From Torymus aiolomorphi (Eukaryota; Arthropoda; Insecta; Hymenoptera; Torymidae): a stretch of DNA of 64,000 nucleotides. Shown here piece by piece: positions 25,292 through 36,397 of this stretch. The notes below the pieces were generated by a model. That model saw only the letters and a program-made list of their open reading frames with translations. It did no database searches and was not told where the DNA came from. The stretch is taken from NCBI GenBank assembly GCA_036365515.1, contig CM070873.1, positions 218,352,876 through 218,416,875 of the forward strand. Direction: 5' to 3'. A program made the position numbers and the translations under genes. The number at the start of each line of letters is the position of its first letter. Position 1 is the stretch's first letter.

Positions 25292-27400
25292 TTATTTAAT
25301 AAAACTTTCTATGAAAGTATAAAATAAGGCAAGTATAGAAGTTTTTTCTGTATAATCTATAAAATAATATTTATGATTTTTTAAAAGAAGTCAAATAAAT
25401 ACTAGTAAAAAAGTCTTTTACTTCTTTGAGTCAATGTATGCTCAACAAATTATATGTAACTACATTCAAATTGTTCACTGCAAATCAAACAAACGAAAGT
25501 TGTGAAATCAACTATCGATAATCAAGTAATGCAAACCATTTTCCGAAAAACTGTATGACTATGTTCTCAGAAATGTATTCAAATTTCTTCATTCTTCTAT
25601 ACAAATTAAACACAAGAAAGTACTGAAATCAATTAATTGTAGTCAAGTACCGGCCATAAGAACTTTTCGTATCTCGCGTGTAAAATTACAATTTACTTAA
25701 TTACATAAAGTACTACATAACGCCCAAGAGATCCAATAGCTCACACACTCCTACAAAATTTTATAGTACCTACGTACTTTACGCCCGTCTGGGCGAAAAT
25801 TATTTTAATTATATAACTATAATGCCTTCTTTTTATTTTTATAATTCATAAGAATTTTTTCAGGTATTTACGAAAAGTTAAAGCCTATATAAAAAAATTA
25901 CATAGTTACCAACACATCACTATTTTTCATTATTCCTTCTCAATTTTAAACTTTATATAATATTACGCATCTTGGAAGGACAAGAGAAGTCTAGAACTGC
26001 TCTAGCAGGGGTGGTCCTCCGATTTCCCGCACATACTTGGCGGGCCCGACGGTTTGCAGTTACGTGGGCTACTTAAATGTAGAATACTAAATTTTTGCAT
26101 AAATTCATTAACAATATTTATATCATAAATAATTACATTGGCTCTAATTTTTAGTTGATGCCGTTAAGTACAACATATCCGTACATGTGCAGAATCATGA
26201 TTTATATTTCATTATCAAACATATTTTTCCTTGTGTCCGTCCTTTTTAAACGAGAATAAAATAAAAAATTCATATAAATTTATAGCCTGCTGAAAAGTCA
26301 TTATTTACATTTTACTAACCGTTTTATAAGAAATGTATTTTATATCCTTTTCCTCCGTGTAAATATCATATAAGATCTCATATGAGAATTTCTGACAGCG
26401 CATATCTCGTATGAGATCTTATATATGATGTCATATGCAATTTTATATATTATGGGATCTCATATGAGATCTCATATGATATTTTCACGCGGGTGTGTAC
26501 TTTCTATTTGAAAACGAAGTGATAGATTCATAGATCAGTAGTTAATATGTAGAAGCAACACATTTATACATTTTATCTCATCTTTAAACATATGAATATT
26601 TATATGAAAATGACCATGCCTTACACCTTGAACTGCAAACCGTCGGGCCCGCCAAGTATGTACGGGAGATCGGAGGACCACCCCTGCTAGAGCAGCTCTA
26701 GACTTCTCTTGTCCTTCCAAGATGCGTAATATTATAGAAAGTTCAAAATTAAGGAGGAATAATGAAAAATAGTGATGTGTTGGTAACTATGTCATTTTTT
26801 TATATAGGCTTTAACTTTTCGTAAATACCTGAAAAAATTCTTATGAATTTTAGAAATAAAAAGAAGGCATTATAGTTATATAATTAAAATAATTTTCGCC
26901 CACACGGGCGTAAAGTACGTAGGCACTATAAAGTTTTGTAGGAGTGTGTGAGCTATTGGGCCTCTTGGGGTTATGTAGTACTTTATGTAATTAAGTAAAT
27001 TGTAATTTTACACGCGAGGTACGAAAAGTTCTTATGGCCGGTACTTGACCACAATTAATTGATTTCAGTACTTTCTTGTGTTTAATTTGTATAGAAGAAT
27101 GAAGAAATTTGAATACATTTCTGAGAACATAGTCATACAGTTTTTCGGAGAATGGTTTGCATTACTTGACTATTGATAATTGATTTCACAACTTTCGTTT
27201 GTTTGATTTGCAGTAAACAATTTGAATGTAGTTACATATAATTTGTTGAGCATACATTGACTCAAAGAAGTAAAGACTTTTTTACTAGTATTTATTTGAC
27301 TTCTTTTAAAAAATCATAAATATTATTTTATAGATTATACAGAAAAAACTTCTATACTTGCCTTATTTTATACTTTCATAGAAAGTTTTATTAACAATAT
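25292..27400. mobile_element. Foldback element 1 with ~770-bp inverted arms
   Basis: The arms 25292-26062 and 26630-27400 are nearly identical inverted copies, beginning AAACTTTCTATGAAAGTATAA at the outer tip and ending with the phrase GGCGGGCCCGACGGTTTGCAGT (mixed orientation) at the loop. The loop (26063-26629) contains a small MITE. Near the inner tip is GAGCTGCTCTAGCAGGGGTGG-like sequence, shared with foldback 2 at 49.5-50.3 kb. No coding capacity. Confidence 0.85.
26357..26494. mobile_element. Small MITE in the foldback loop
   Basis: CCGTGTAAATATCATATAAG at the left pairs with ATATGATATTTTCACGCGG at the right. The inside is full of CATATGAGATCTCATATGA palindromes. About 138 bp; the target duplication is not clear. 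Confidence 0.6.
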
Positions 27401-28536
27401 TATTATTTGTACAGTCATGAAAAAAATTATTACTCTTTGTAGAGAGTGCTTATTGAATAGATGAGATTAGAATAAATAAAAGGACTATAGACAAATAGAA
27501 AATACTTTAAAAAATAGTTTTTAAATGTGTTTATTATAATTGTTTCAAAAAAACATTTAAGCTTTCAGTCAAATTCTTTGTAGAGAGTTGGACAGTTGTT
27601 GAGAGCAAGATTGTTTGGATAAAAACATTGAACTTTTATTAATATTTCAACAGAGGATTTAAAGTTGTTAAAAAAGAGAACAATAATATATTTTTTCTTT
27701 GTAGCTATCGCAAGGAATAAAAGAAAAAAGTACAAGTTCTCAGAATGACAATTCAAATCTCTGTATCACCTGATTCTCTTGCTTTTATAAAACTCGAAAC
27801 TCAAAGTTGGCTGAGAAGTTGTGTTCTCATGTCAACTGCCATTTCCATAGCAGCCAGTGGTACAAAGTTTTTTAAATCTACTCTTTCGCATCTATTTCTC
27901 TGAAATCACCTAATCATCTAGCCTTTACGAAATGCGAAGCTCAAAGTTTGCCAAGTCAACTACTCTTACGTAACAGCACCTGATACTAAGTTTTTTCACA
28001 AAACACTCTTATGCATCCATTTGCTCTTGTTTTTTTGACAAATTATTATTACATTATGCTAAAATTTACCTCTAGCCTTCTATTGCACATTCTAAAGCTG
28101 GAATTAGTTTCATTATTTTGGTATCCACATATTTCTTTTTCATAATATTTTTTTTTTCATCATACACATAATCTTGTAAAATTAAAAACACAACCAGTTG
28201 ATGAATTAAACATTATTGTTATCTGAATCTTGTATAGAAAAATATGTACTGAAAACTTCTCTGAAACATTTTGACATCTCCTACCATGAGAAAATCATAA
28301 AATAGATTAACTGAGCACTTTCATTCCTTGAAATTTTCGCAATAGCACATCATTTTTGCTCTTTTCAGTACTTCCATGTTCATTAGACATAACTTTTTTA
28401 TTGGCACTTGAATAAATATGTACATCAGCACAGCACTGATATCGACTAAGTTTTTTAAAGATGACAGATGCTTTTTAAACCAAGACTCAGACCAATATTT
28501 CAAATAGGCATCATAAATTATATTGTATATTTATAT
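27401..28536. other. Decayed repeat sequence, no gene
   Basis: 27410-27620 matches 51775-51840 and 52217-52410 (CAGTCATGAAAAAAATTATTA, AAAAGGACTA). 28150-28300 matches 63790-63930 and 53760-53820 (ACATAATCTTGTAAAATTAA, CTCTGAAACATTT). These are fragments of the sequence that flanks foldback and CACTA insertions. Confidence 0.5.
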
Positions 28537-28552
28537 CACAAATTACGCCAAG

Positions 28553-30076
28553 ATGGCGTCGGGAAAGAAACGACCTCCCGACAAGAGTAGTACAAAAGTA
28601 TATAAGTGCCATCCAACAAAACCGGTGGCATTAGTAATTTGTATCATATGTGGAGATGCATATCATAAAAGTGATTTTAATAGGTTAAACAATGCAAAAG
28701 ATCTAGGAGATAACTTAGTAATTTGTCCGGAGCACGTGCACATGTCTGACATAACCTATAATGAGGATAATGAGGAAGAAGAACACTTGAGTGATACAGC
28801 AAAATTGATAATAGCACATATCAAAATGAGGCAAACGGATGAAATAAGAAAAGAAATACTAGAGGAGCTAGCAGGAAAGACATTAGAATTACAAAGTGCG
28901 GCAGAAAATAATATAAGTGAGAATGAGGTTATGGTAGCTGAAAATACGTTACTAAAACAACTGAATAATGAACGGCAAGACAAAAATAAACTATTACATG
29001 AGTTGCTTGAGAAATATAAAGAAAAAGAAACAGGTAACCATTTTACTAAAAAAAGCTTACGCAGACGTAACAAAGGAGATAAAAATGCAACCAAAAAAGA
29101 TACTAAAAATTGTAGTTAAAATCGGCAAATATGAACAAAGTGAAGTTTTAAGTACAATAACAAAATATCTAGTGAGAGAAAAAAAACATTCAAACCAAAA
29201 ATATATATAATAAAAATAAAAGTGATAATATAGTTAACTGTATGAACATTGAGAGTGTAACAGCTGCTGAAAAAGTGCTTCAAAGAAAACTACCGAAGTG
29301 TGTTATATCTACTGAAAAATCAAATAACCCAAAAATAAAAATAGTTGGCATAGACAACTATACAAAGATAGACATTAAAGAAATTGAAAATGATATAAAT
29401 ACAAGAAATTTTAGTGACTCAAAAAACAGCGGTTCAATTCTACATATGTACACACATGAAAAAACAAAACTTAGCTCCGTTATAATGGAAGTGCCACCTG
29501 AAACATACAAGTTGATCAGAGATAACAAGAAGAGACTTTTTGTAGGACACCAAAGATGTATGGTTTATGATCTAATAAATATCTCACCATGTTTCAACTG
29601 TGGGAGACTAGGTCATAATGGGAAAAAATGCAAAAACAAACAGATATGCATAAAATGTACAGGTAACCACGAAACAAACAAATGTAATAGTGACAAAACA
29701 GAATGCACTAACTGTATCTTTAGTAACAAAACGTACAGAACAAACTTATATACTAATCATTCTCCATATGACATGAGCAACTGTGAAATACTTAAAAACA
29801 AGATAAAAAAATATATAGATGCAACCGATTACCCTATCAAACCTGAATTACCGACATGGACCAGCAAGACCGTCCCAGCTAAATACACAACAGAGGGCAG
29901 ATGCAGCTAACACACTCACCAGACCTGCAGTACCGGAAAGGAAACCACTAATACCGCTTACGCTAAATCGACGACAGAGGTCATTTCAACAATCTACAGA
30001 AAGTATCTCGAGCATCGGAACCAGCCCAAACGCAATTCCAACAACACGAAATGTAATAGATGGCGCAGAATCATGA
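28553..30076 (+). pseudogene. LINE 2 ORF1 (PHD-like finger and CCHC knuckles)
   Basis: I prefer the ATG at 28553 (MASGKKRPPDKS) over 28523, because it matches the ATGGCG context of LINE 1. The region carries the PHD-like cluster CIICGDAYHKSDFNRL ... VICPEH, an acidic and basic helical stretch, and then three zinc knuckles (CFNCGRLGHNGKKC, CIKCTGNHETNKC, CTNCIFSN...). The frame shifts near 29040-29240 and again near 29880, after which a proline- and serine-rich tail ends at TGA 30074-30076, overlapping the ORF2 ATG by 17 bases. Confidence 0.8.
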
Positions 30077-32350
30077 AGTATTAGAAGACATACATAAGCA
30101 ATTATATCAGCAGGAAATCGCATATAACGATTTAAAGTCTTTTAATCAAGATAGAAAAGCAACAGATAATTTGATTTTATATTTGAATATAAGAGGTTTA
30201 AAAACTAATTTTGAGAAATTGCAAATCTTGAATAAAAGGCTCAAAATCAAACCTTATGTGATAGTATGTGCTGAAACCGGTAATTTAGAACACTATCAAT
30301 ATTATAAACTAAATGGATACAATATTTATTATAACCATAGTCACATAAACAAATCAGATAGTGTGGTCGTATATGTAAAAAAGGATGTAACCCAGACAAC
30401 TAATGTGATAGAACTGGGTAGGCTAAAAATACTAAATACAATTATAAACCTTCAAAACAATAGTCATTTGGAAATCTCATCTATGTACAGATCACATGAT
30501 TTGCATAACACAGAGTTTATTTTAAAAGTAAATCAATATTTGCAACTTAAGAGAAACGTAAAAAACCATTTGATAATAGGTGATTTTAATATAAATATAA
30601 TGGTACAAAACAATATTAGTCAGAATTTTCTATACAATTTTCTTGAAAATGGCTATTACCCTGGTTTTACTGATACGACTAGACCATATAATGTAACTAC
30701 TGATAGTGGGACATGCATAGACAATACTTTTATAAAAACTAGCTCAATCAATACAAAAACTTTCAAATTAATGACACTAATTACTGATCACTATCCGCTA
30801 TTTATAGATATAAAAAAACCACTAGTGAATACAGATATGGGAAAAAAGAAAACTAATTATACATTAAATTACAAAAAAATAGCTATTATAGCAAGTCAAA
30901 CATGTTGGACTGAATACGCACAAATCGAGGATCCAAACGAAGCAATAAACCTATTTATAGATGGAATAACACAATGTCAAGAAAAATCAAAAAGAAACCC
31001 GGTTAAATACAATAATGTACCTAGGAAAGAATGGATTACTATTGCTTTAATAAAGTCTTGTAAAAAAAAGGACAAATTATATAAACAACTTAAAAAAGAT
31101 CCAATGAATGAAAGATTACAAAGTGAATATAAAAACTATGTTAAATGTCTAAACAAAGTTATAAAAGATGCCAAAATTAAATACGAGAAGGATCTTATAG
31201 AGAAAAACTCAGGTAATCCAAGACAACTATGGAAAATTATAAATTCCAAACTGGGTAACAAAAGTAAAAAAGATAATAATATAAGTGAAATATATGATGA
31301 AAAAGAGGAGATAGTAAAAATCTCATCCAAAATTGCGAAAATAATGAATGACTATTACGGCAAAATGGGCAAAGAAATGAGTGACAACATTACTGCTCCA
31401 AGTAACAAATTTATTTAACTACCACCAAGAAACTTAAATACAATTTTCCTACATCCTATAAACGAAATTGAAATTAAAAAAATAATTGAAAATTTGAAAA
31501 TGAAGAATGGTGGAGTTGACAAAATTAATGCTAAGACACTCAAAACAATATCTGATCTTATAGCAGATCCTTTGGCACATATCATCAATAAATGTATTGA
31601 AAAGTCAATATGGCCAGATGCGCTAAAAGCAGCTGAAGTGGTACCAATTTACAAATCAGGGAAAAAATTAAAAGTTAATAACTACAGACCTATATCATTA
31701 ATATCGAATATAGCAAAAATCTTTGAAAAAGTAATCTACGAAAGAATTTTTGATTTTATTAACAAACATAAAATATTAAGCGAAAAACAGTTTGGTTTTA
31801 TGAAAAACAAAGGAACCAGAGATGCTCTAAGCTGTATTACAAAGAGGATCTATGAGAACTTAGATAAGAGTAAGCCCATTATAGTCGCATTTCTAGATCT
31901 AGCAAAAGCCTTTGATACAGTTGATCATAATATACTTCTACATAAGTTGCAAGCATACGGGATAAGAGGTAATGCTTATAAATTAATGCAAAGCTACTTA
32001 ACAAATAGAAAGCAGAAAGTAAGAATTGACCAAAGTGAGAGTGAACAGATAACAATAACGGTGGGAGTGCCACAAGGAACAATTCTTGGGCCATTACTTT
32101 TTATATTATATATAAATGATTTACTGATAACAATGCCAGAAAACTCAATTTTATCATATGCTGATGATACAGCAGTTATATCGTCAGGTAAAACCTGGAA
32201 AGAAGTTGAAAGTGAAATGAATCGATATCTTGACAAAGTAGCTATATGGGTCGCATTGAATAAACTAACATTAAACATAAGTAAAACTGTGTACATAACA
32301 TTCGGGAATTACTGTGACAGTCTACCAAAAAATTTAGATGTATATATTAA

Positions 32351-32753
32351 CCTTTTAGCTGCGGAGGTGGTCGATATATGGACCACTCTAGAGACAAAGA
32401 ATATTTGAAGTTTTTAGATTAAATTTGATGTTCTGAATACATAACAAATAGTTTTAAAATTTCTCAAAACATTCTTGACCTTGAAATTTTCAAGGTCAAG
32501 GGTGTCTGCGAGAATTTTGTTACTATTTTTTTCATATTCAACGCGTGAAATTACATAGAAATACCCTCTCAAATCTTCATAACAAAAGAGACAAATTTTT
32601 TTACATTGTACTTTACGTTACCTGCGGGGCTGGTCGATATATGGACCAGCAGTCAGGTCAGCGACTCTATCTGAGATATCCAGTGATATTATGTATACAT
32701 TTTACATATTCTGAGAGGTCAATTTGTACTGAAATTTCCCCGTAGCCTAAAGG
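32351..32753. mobile_element. TTAA-flanked piggyBac-like MITE in LINE 2 ORF2
   Basis: TTAA lies at 32347-32350 and 32754-32757. Removing one TTAA and the insert restores the ORF2 frame. The ends CCTTTTAGCTGCGG and CCGTAGCCTAAAGG are inverted. The inside has GGTCGATATATGGACC twice (32368 and 32632), each a self-complementary hairpin. 403 bp, no coding. Confidence 0.85.
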
Positions 32754-33228
32754 TTAACAAAGAAAAAATAAAGAGAGTCGACTCGTGTAAATATTTAGGA
32801 GTTAATTTTGATTATAATCTAAAATGGGATAAACATATTAACTACCTAATAAAAAAAAAAACAAGTTATTTAAATTTCATCTTCTACAAAATTAATAAAT
32901 TTATGCAAATAAGTACGTTAAAGGTTATTTACTATGCGTTTTTTCACAGTGTTATTAATTATAGGATAATTGCCTGGGGAGGTGTATATAAAAACAATTA
33001 AGATTTACTTCAAAATATACAAAACAGACTACTTAAACTAGTTTTCAAAAACACTTTTGAGCAAAATAAACCTATGAATATTAAGCAACTATTTACATGG
33101 GACTGCTTAAAATATCATTACAACGAAATGAAAAATATATTCACAAACTCAAATAGTAAGACAAGAAATAAAGCTATATTATTATCAAAAATTGACAAAA
33201 GAGTAAGCGGAAAAAACAATCATATAAC

Positions 33229-33382
33229 GGCATGGTGTGGTTTGTGCACATAAGAATTATGCACATATTTATTGTGCACACTTTAGCATTGGAGTATACA
33301 CATAGATATAGATATACACCAATGCTAAAGTGTGCACAATAAATATGTGCATAATTCTTATGTGCACAAACCACACCATGCC
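33229..33382. mobile_element. Hairpin MITE with 8-bp target duplication in LINE 2 ORF2
   Basis: CATATAAC is at 33221-33228 and 33383-33390. The element is almost entirely two arms of ~65 bp starting GGCATGGTGTGGTTTGTGCAC, with a ~24-bp loop. The 8-bp duplication fits hAT-type integration. Excision of the insert plus one repeat restores the frame. Confidence 0.85.
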
Positions 33383-33649
33383 CATATAACTGCAATAAAG
33401 ACTTTCAATCTACTACCAAACGAGCTCAAAACTCTAGATATAGACAAAAGACCCACGAGGTACAAAATAAAAGAATGGATTGTGAAAAATATTTATTGAA
33501 AACGAGTTGAATATTCCATGAAAACGATTTGATACTATAAGTTTCGTTATAGTAATTCAAGTCGAAAATTTAGATAATTGCATATAGCATATATACATAT
33601 TACTGTTTTTAGAAAGTCTATTATGATGTTAAAAAATATTTCATAGTTT

Positions 33650-34432
33650 TAAGAATTAGTATTAAGATGTTTCTCCTCGGATTCCCTAGTCAAAGCAGTG
33701 CTAAATGTAGAAGTTACCTAAAATTTAAAAAACCATAGTTGTAATGTGATTTATTTATTTAAAATGATAGAGATAGTCCATGTATTATAAATAAAGTGTA
33801 TTTAACATGACTAGGATAACTTTTTTCACAAAATGGCGATTTTCTAGAAACTAGATATCGTTATTACAAACAATTGTTGATAAATCACTGGAATCTTTTT
33901 TGTTTCTCAACCGATTTTAGTTTTCAAGGTCTCAATTTGCTCCTTAAGAAATTTCGTGGGGACTTGCCGAAGGAAAAATTAAAAATTATTCAAAACTCAA
34001 AAAGTTATAGATAATTGTTCATAAATTCATGCACGTCGTTAAAACAAAATATTCTTTTAATTGGCAATAACTTTCTGAGTTTTGAATACCTTTTAATTTT
34101 TTCTTCAGCAAGTCCCCATGAAATTTCTTAAGGAGCAAAATGAGACCTTGAAAACTAAAATCGGTTGAGAAACAAAAAAGATTCCAGTGATTTATCAACA
34201 ATTATTTGTAGTGACAATATCTAGTTTCTAGAATATTGCCATTTTGTGAAAAAAGTTATTTTAGTCATGTTAAATACACTTTATTTATAATACATTGACT
34301 ATCTCTATCATTTTAAATAAATAAATCATATTACACTATGGTTTTTTTTAATTTTAGGTAATTTCTACATTTAGTACTGCTTTGACTAGGGAGTCCGAGG
34401 AGAACTATCTTAATTTTAGTTTAAAGTATATC
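33650..34432. mobile_element. Foldback insertion in the LINE 2 3' UTR
   Basis: Arms of about 365 bp (33650-34015 and 34065-34432) from TTCTCCTCGGA(T/C)TCCCTAGTCAAAGC inward, with a ~50-bp loop near 34015-34065. Arms are imperfect (several percent by eye). No ORF with motifs. The flanks lack an obvious duplication. Confidence 0.75.
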
Positions 34433-34540
34433 TATACTCCGGACCTGCAAACAGGAAATTTATTTTTCTCTGCAGGGTTACTACAATGTAATGTACTTCT
34501 ATAATGTACTCTGGATAAATAAATAAATAAATAAATAAAT

Positions 34541-34606
34541 CCTCACGTGTCACTCAGCAATATTTTCTTCTATGCCAAAGCTTATTATGAAGTGTATGAA
34601 CCTTAT
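34541..34606. repeat. Host repeat unit fragment between LINE 2 and copia
   Basis: It matches 42601-42660 (CACTCA(G/A)CAATATTTTCTTC). It ends with CTTAT, one copy of the copia target duplication. Confidence 0.8.
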
Positions 34607-35228
34607 TGTTGAGGTTTGGATAATTAATAGTGTTGAGGTTTGTGGTAAATTAAGAAACAATTATTTAATAGAGAGAGATAAATATAGAGACTTTATTGAG
34701 GTGGCAAAAATGCCGGTCGGCACGTCCGACTTACATCCCAGTTGAATAGCGAGTGAGTAAGAAACATTCTAAGTGCGCTACACTGCTCTCGCGTCTCACG
34801 CAACTCTTATACAGACATACCGCAGTGGGGAGACACTCATGCACTGAAAAAACTGGCACGACAGACGTTCCAAAACGAAAACAGTACTCGCCTCGACGAT
34901 TGCGTATGTCTGTTGTTCCTGCTAAGGGGGCTCTCACGTCCCTGTCGGAGTAAGAGCCGTGCCGAGACGAGTGCGCCGCACGGCGGTTGAGCAGACGACC
35001 CGAAAAAGGGACGGCAGAGCCCCCTTGCCGCACAACAGACTTGCCGCGCGGGACAACAGACGTACATAACCTTAAGACGACCTCCGTAAAGGAATAAAGA
35101 CGTCTCTCCTGCCAGAGTTTTTTCAGTGTGTGTATGTTTCGTCCGCCGTCGCTTGGCAGACGCGCATACCATTGTACCTATCCTCGCGTACAGAGCGCTG
35201 CATGTTGAAACATTCACATATTCCAACA
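34607..35228 (-). repeat. Copia 3' LTR, enlarged by a MITE
   Basis: 622 bp here against 333 bp for the other LTR. The difference is exactly the 287-bp MITE at 34842-35128 plus a 2-bp TG duplication, so the MITE arrived after the LTRs formed. Confidence 0.95.
34842..35128. mobile_element. CACTGAAAA MITE inside the copia 3' LTR
   Basis: The ends CACTGAAAAAACTGG and CCAGAGTTTTTTCAGTG are inverted, with TG on both sides (34840-34841, 35129-35130). It is strikingly GC-rich. The empty site is present in the 5' LTR. A second element with the same tips but unrelated inside is at 51843-52134. Confidence 0.9.
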
Positions 35229-36397
35229 CGCCTCCTTGAATTTTCAACATTATAATTAAATGTTTATTCTTTCATTCAGCCATACAGTAATTTTAAGTAT
35301 CACATCTTTAATAGATTTCTTTTATTTCAAATCACTCTCAACGCTTTTCTATTTTTATTTTAGTTATATTCATACATTTTAATTGGTTTATCAAATTTTA
35401 CGTTAAATGATTCGCATAATAAATTTTTAATGAACAAGATTTCTGTCACTGCTTCGGACATAGCAGTATATTCTGTAAAAGTAGAACATTTTGTTACTGT
35501 ACTTTGTTTATACGTTTTCCAAAAAATTAAATTTCCATATAATCTAATTACAAAACCTGTTGTAGATTTTCTATCTACATTATCTCCTGCATAGTCAGAA
35601 TCTACCATACAATCTAATACTTCGCTGTTAACATTATCATAGTACGTTAGCTTTAAATCTTTAGTCTTAAGACTAAACTTAAGACTAAACTGAAAGACTT
35701 ATTTAAATAAGTATTTCAAAATTCTCAATGCATATTTCAAGTGTCTTTGGTCATAACAACTTTGGTAACGACTTAAATAATTAACGCTATGTTATATCTG
35801 GCCTTGTGCCTATACTGAAATATAATAATTCGCCAATTAAATTTCTGTATTTTATTCTTTCATCTATTTCATTTGCTTGTTCTAATTTTAGATTACTCTC
35901 GATTGGAGTATCGTATAATTTTGCATTTTCAAGGTTGTATTTTATAGCCAAAGATTCATTTATTTCGTTTGACTTAAAGTCATTTTACTTCTGTCTTCAC
36001 TATATTCAATATCGATGCCAATATATTGGTTAATTTTGCCCAAATCTTTCATTATAAATCTTTCCATTAAACTTGCTTTTACTTTGTTTATTTTATTTTT
36101 GTCTTTGCAACAAATCAAGAGATCATCTACAAAAACTAGTATATATATTGAATCTTTGCCTGTATTATTTACGTATAGACAGTATTCGTAGTTACTTCTT
36201 ACAAAATTCAGTTTTTCGACATATTTGTTGAAACAATCATGCCATGCTCTAGGACTTTCTCTGAGACCATACAGAGCCTTTTGCAATTTGCAAACTTTAT
36301 TGTCTCCAGTTTCATAACCTTTTGGTTCATTAAGGTAATGTGTACTTACCGACAAATTTTAGAATGTATTTATCTTTTGCAAATAATAATAGAATTA

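Larger units (their letters stand above)
30060..33500 (+). pseudogene. LINE 2 ORF2: endonuclease and reverse transcriptase
   Basis: Starts MAQNHEVLED. The endonuclease has LNIRGLKTNF, IVCAETGN, LIIGDFNINI and LITDHYPLF; the RT has AEVVPIYKSG, FLDLAKAFDTVDHN, GVPQGTILGPLLFILYIND and YADDTAV. It is interrupted by TAA at 31416-31418, a TTAA-flanked MITE (32351-32753), TAA at 32999-33001 and a hairpin MITE (33229-33382). The coding end is the TGA at about 33498-33500. All conserved catalytic aspartates are still present, so decay is recent or slow. Confidence 0.9.
28537..34540 (+). mobile_element. Non-LTR retrotransposon 2 (LINE 2), same family as LINE 1
   Basis: Near full-length, with the order ORF1, ORF2, UTR, (AAAT)n tail ending at 34540. 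The empty site is visible in the window: the left flank AAATTATATTGTATATTTAT and right flank CACTCAGCAATATTTTCTTC are contiguous at 42579-42640. It contains three later inserts: a TTAA-flanked MITE (32351-32753), an 8-bp-TSD hairpin (33229-33382) and a foldback (about 33650-34432). Confidence 0.9.
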
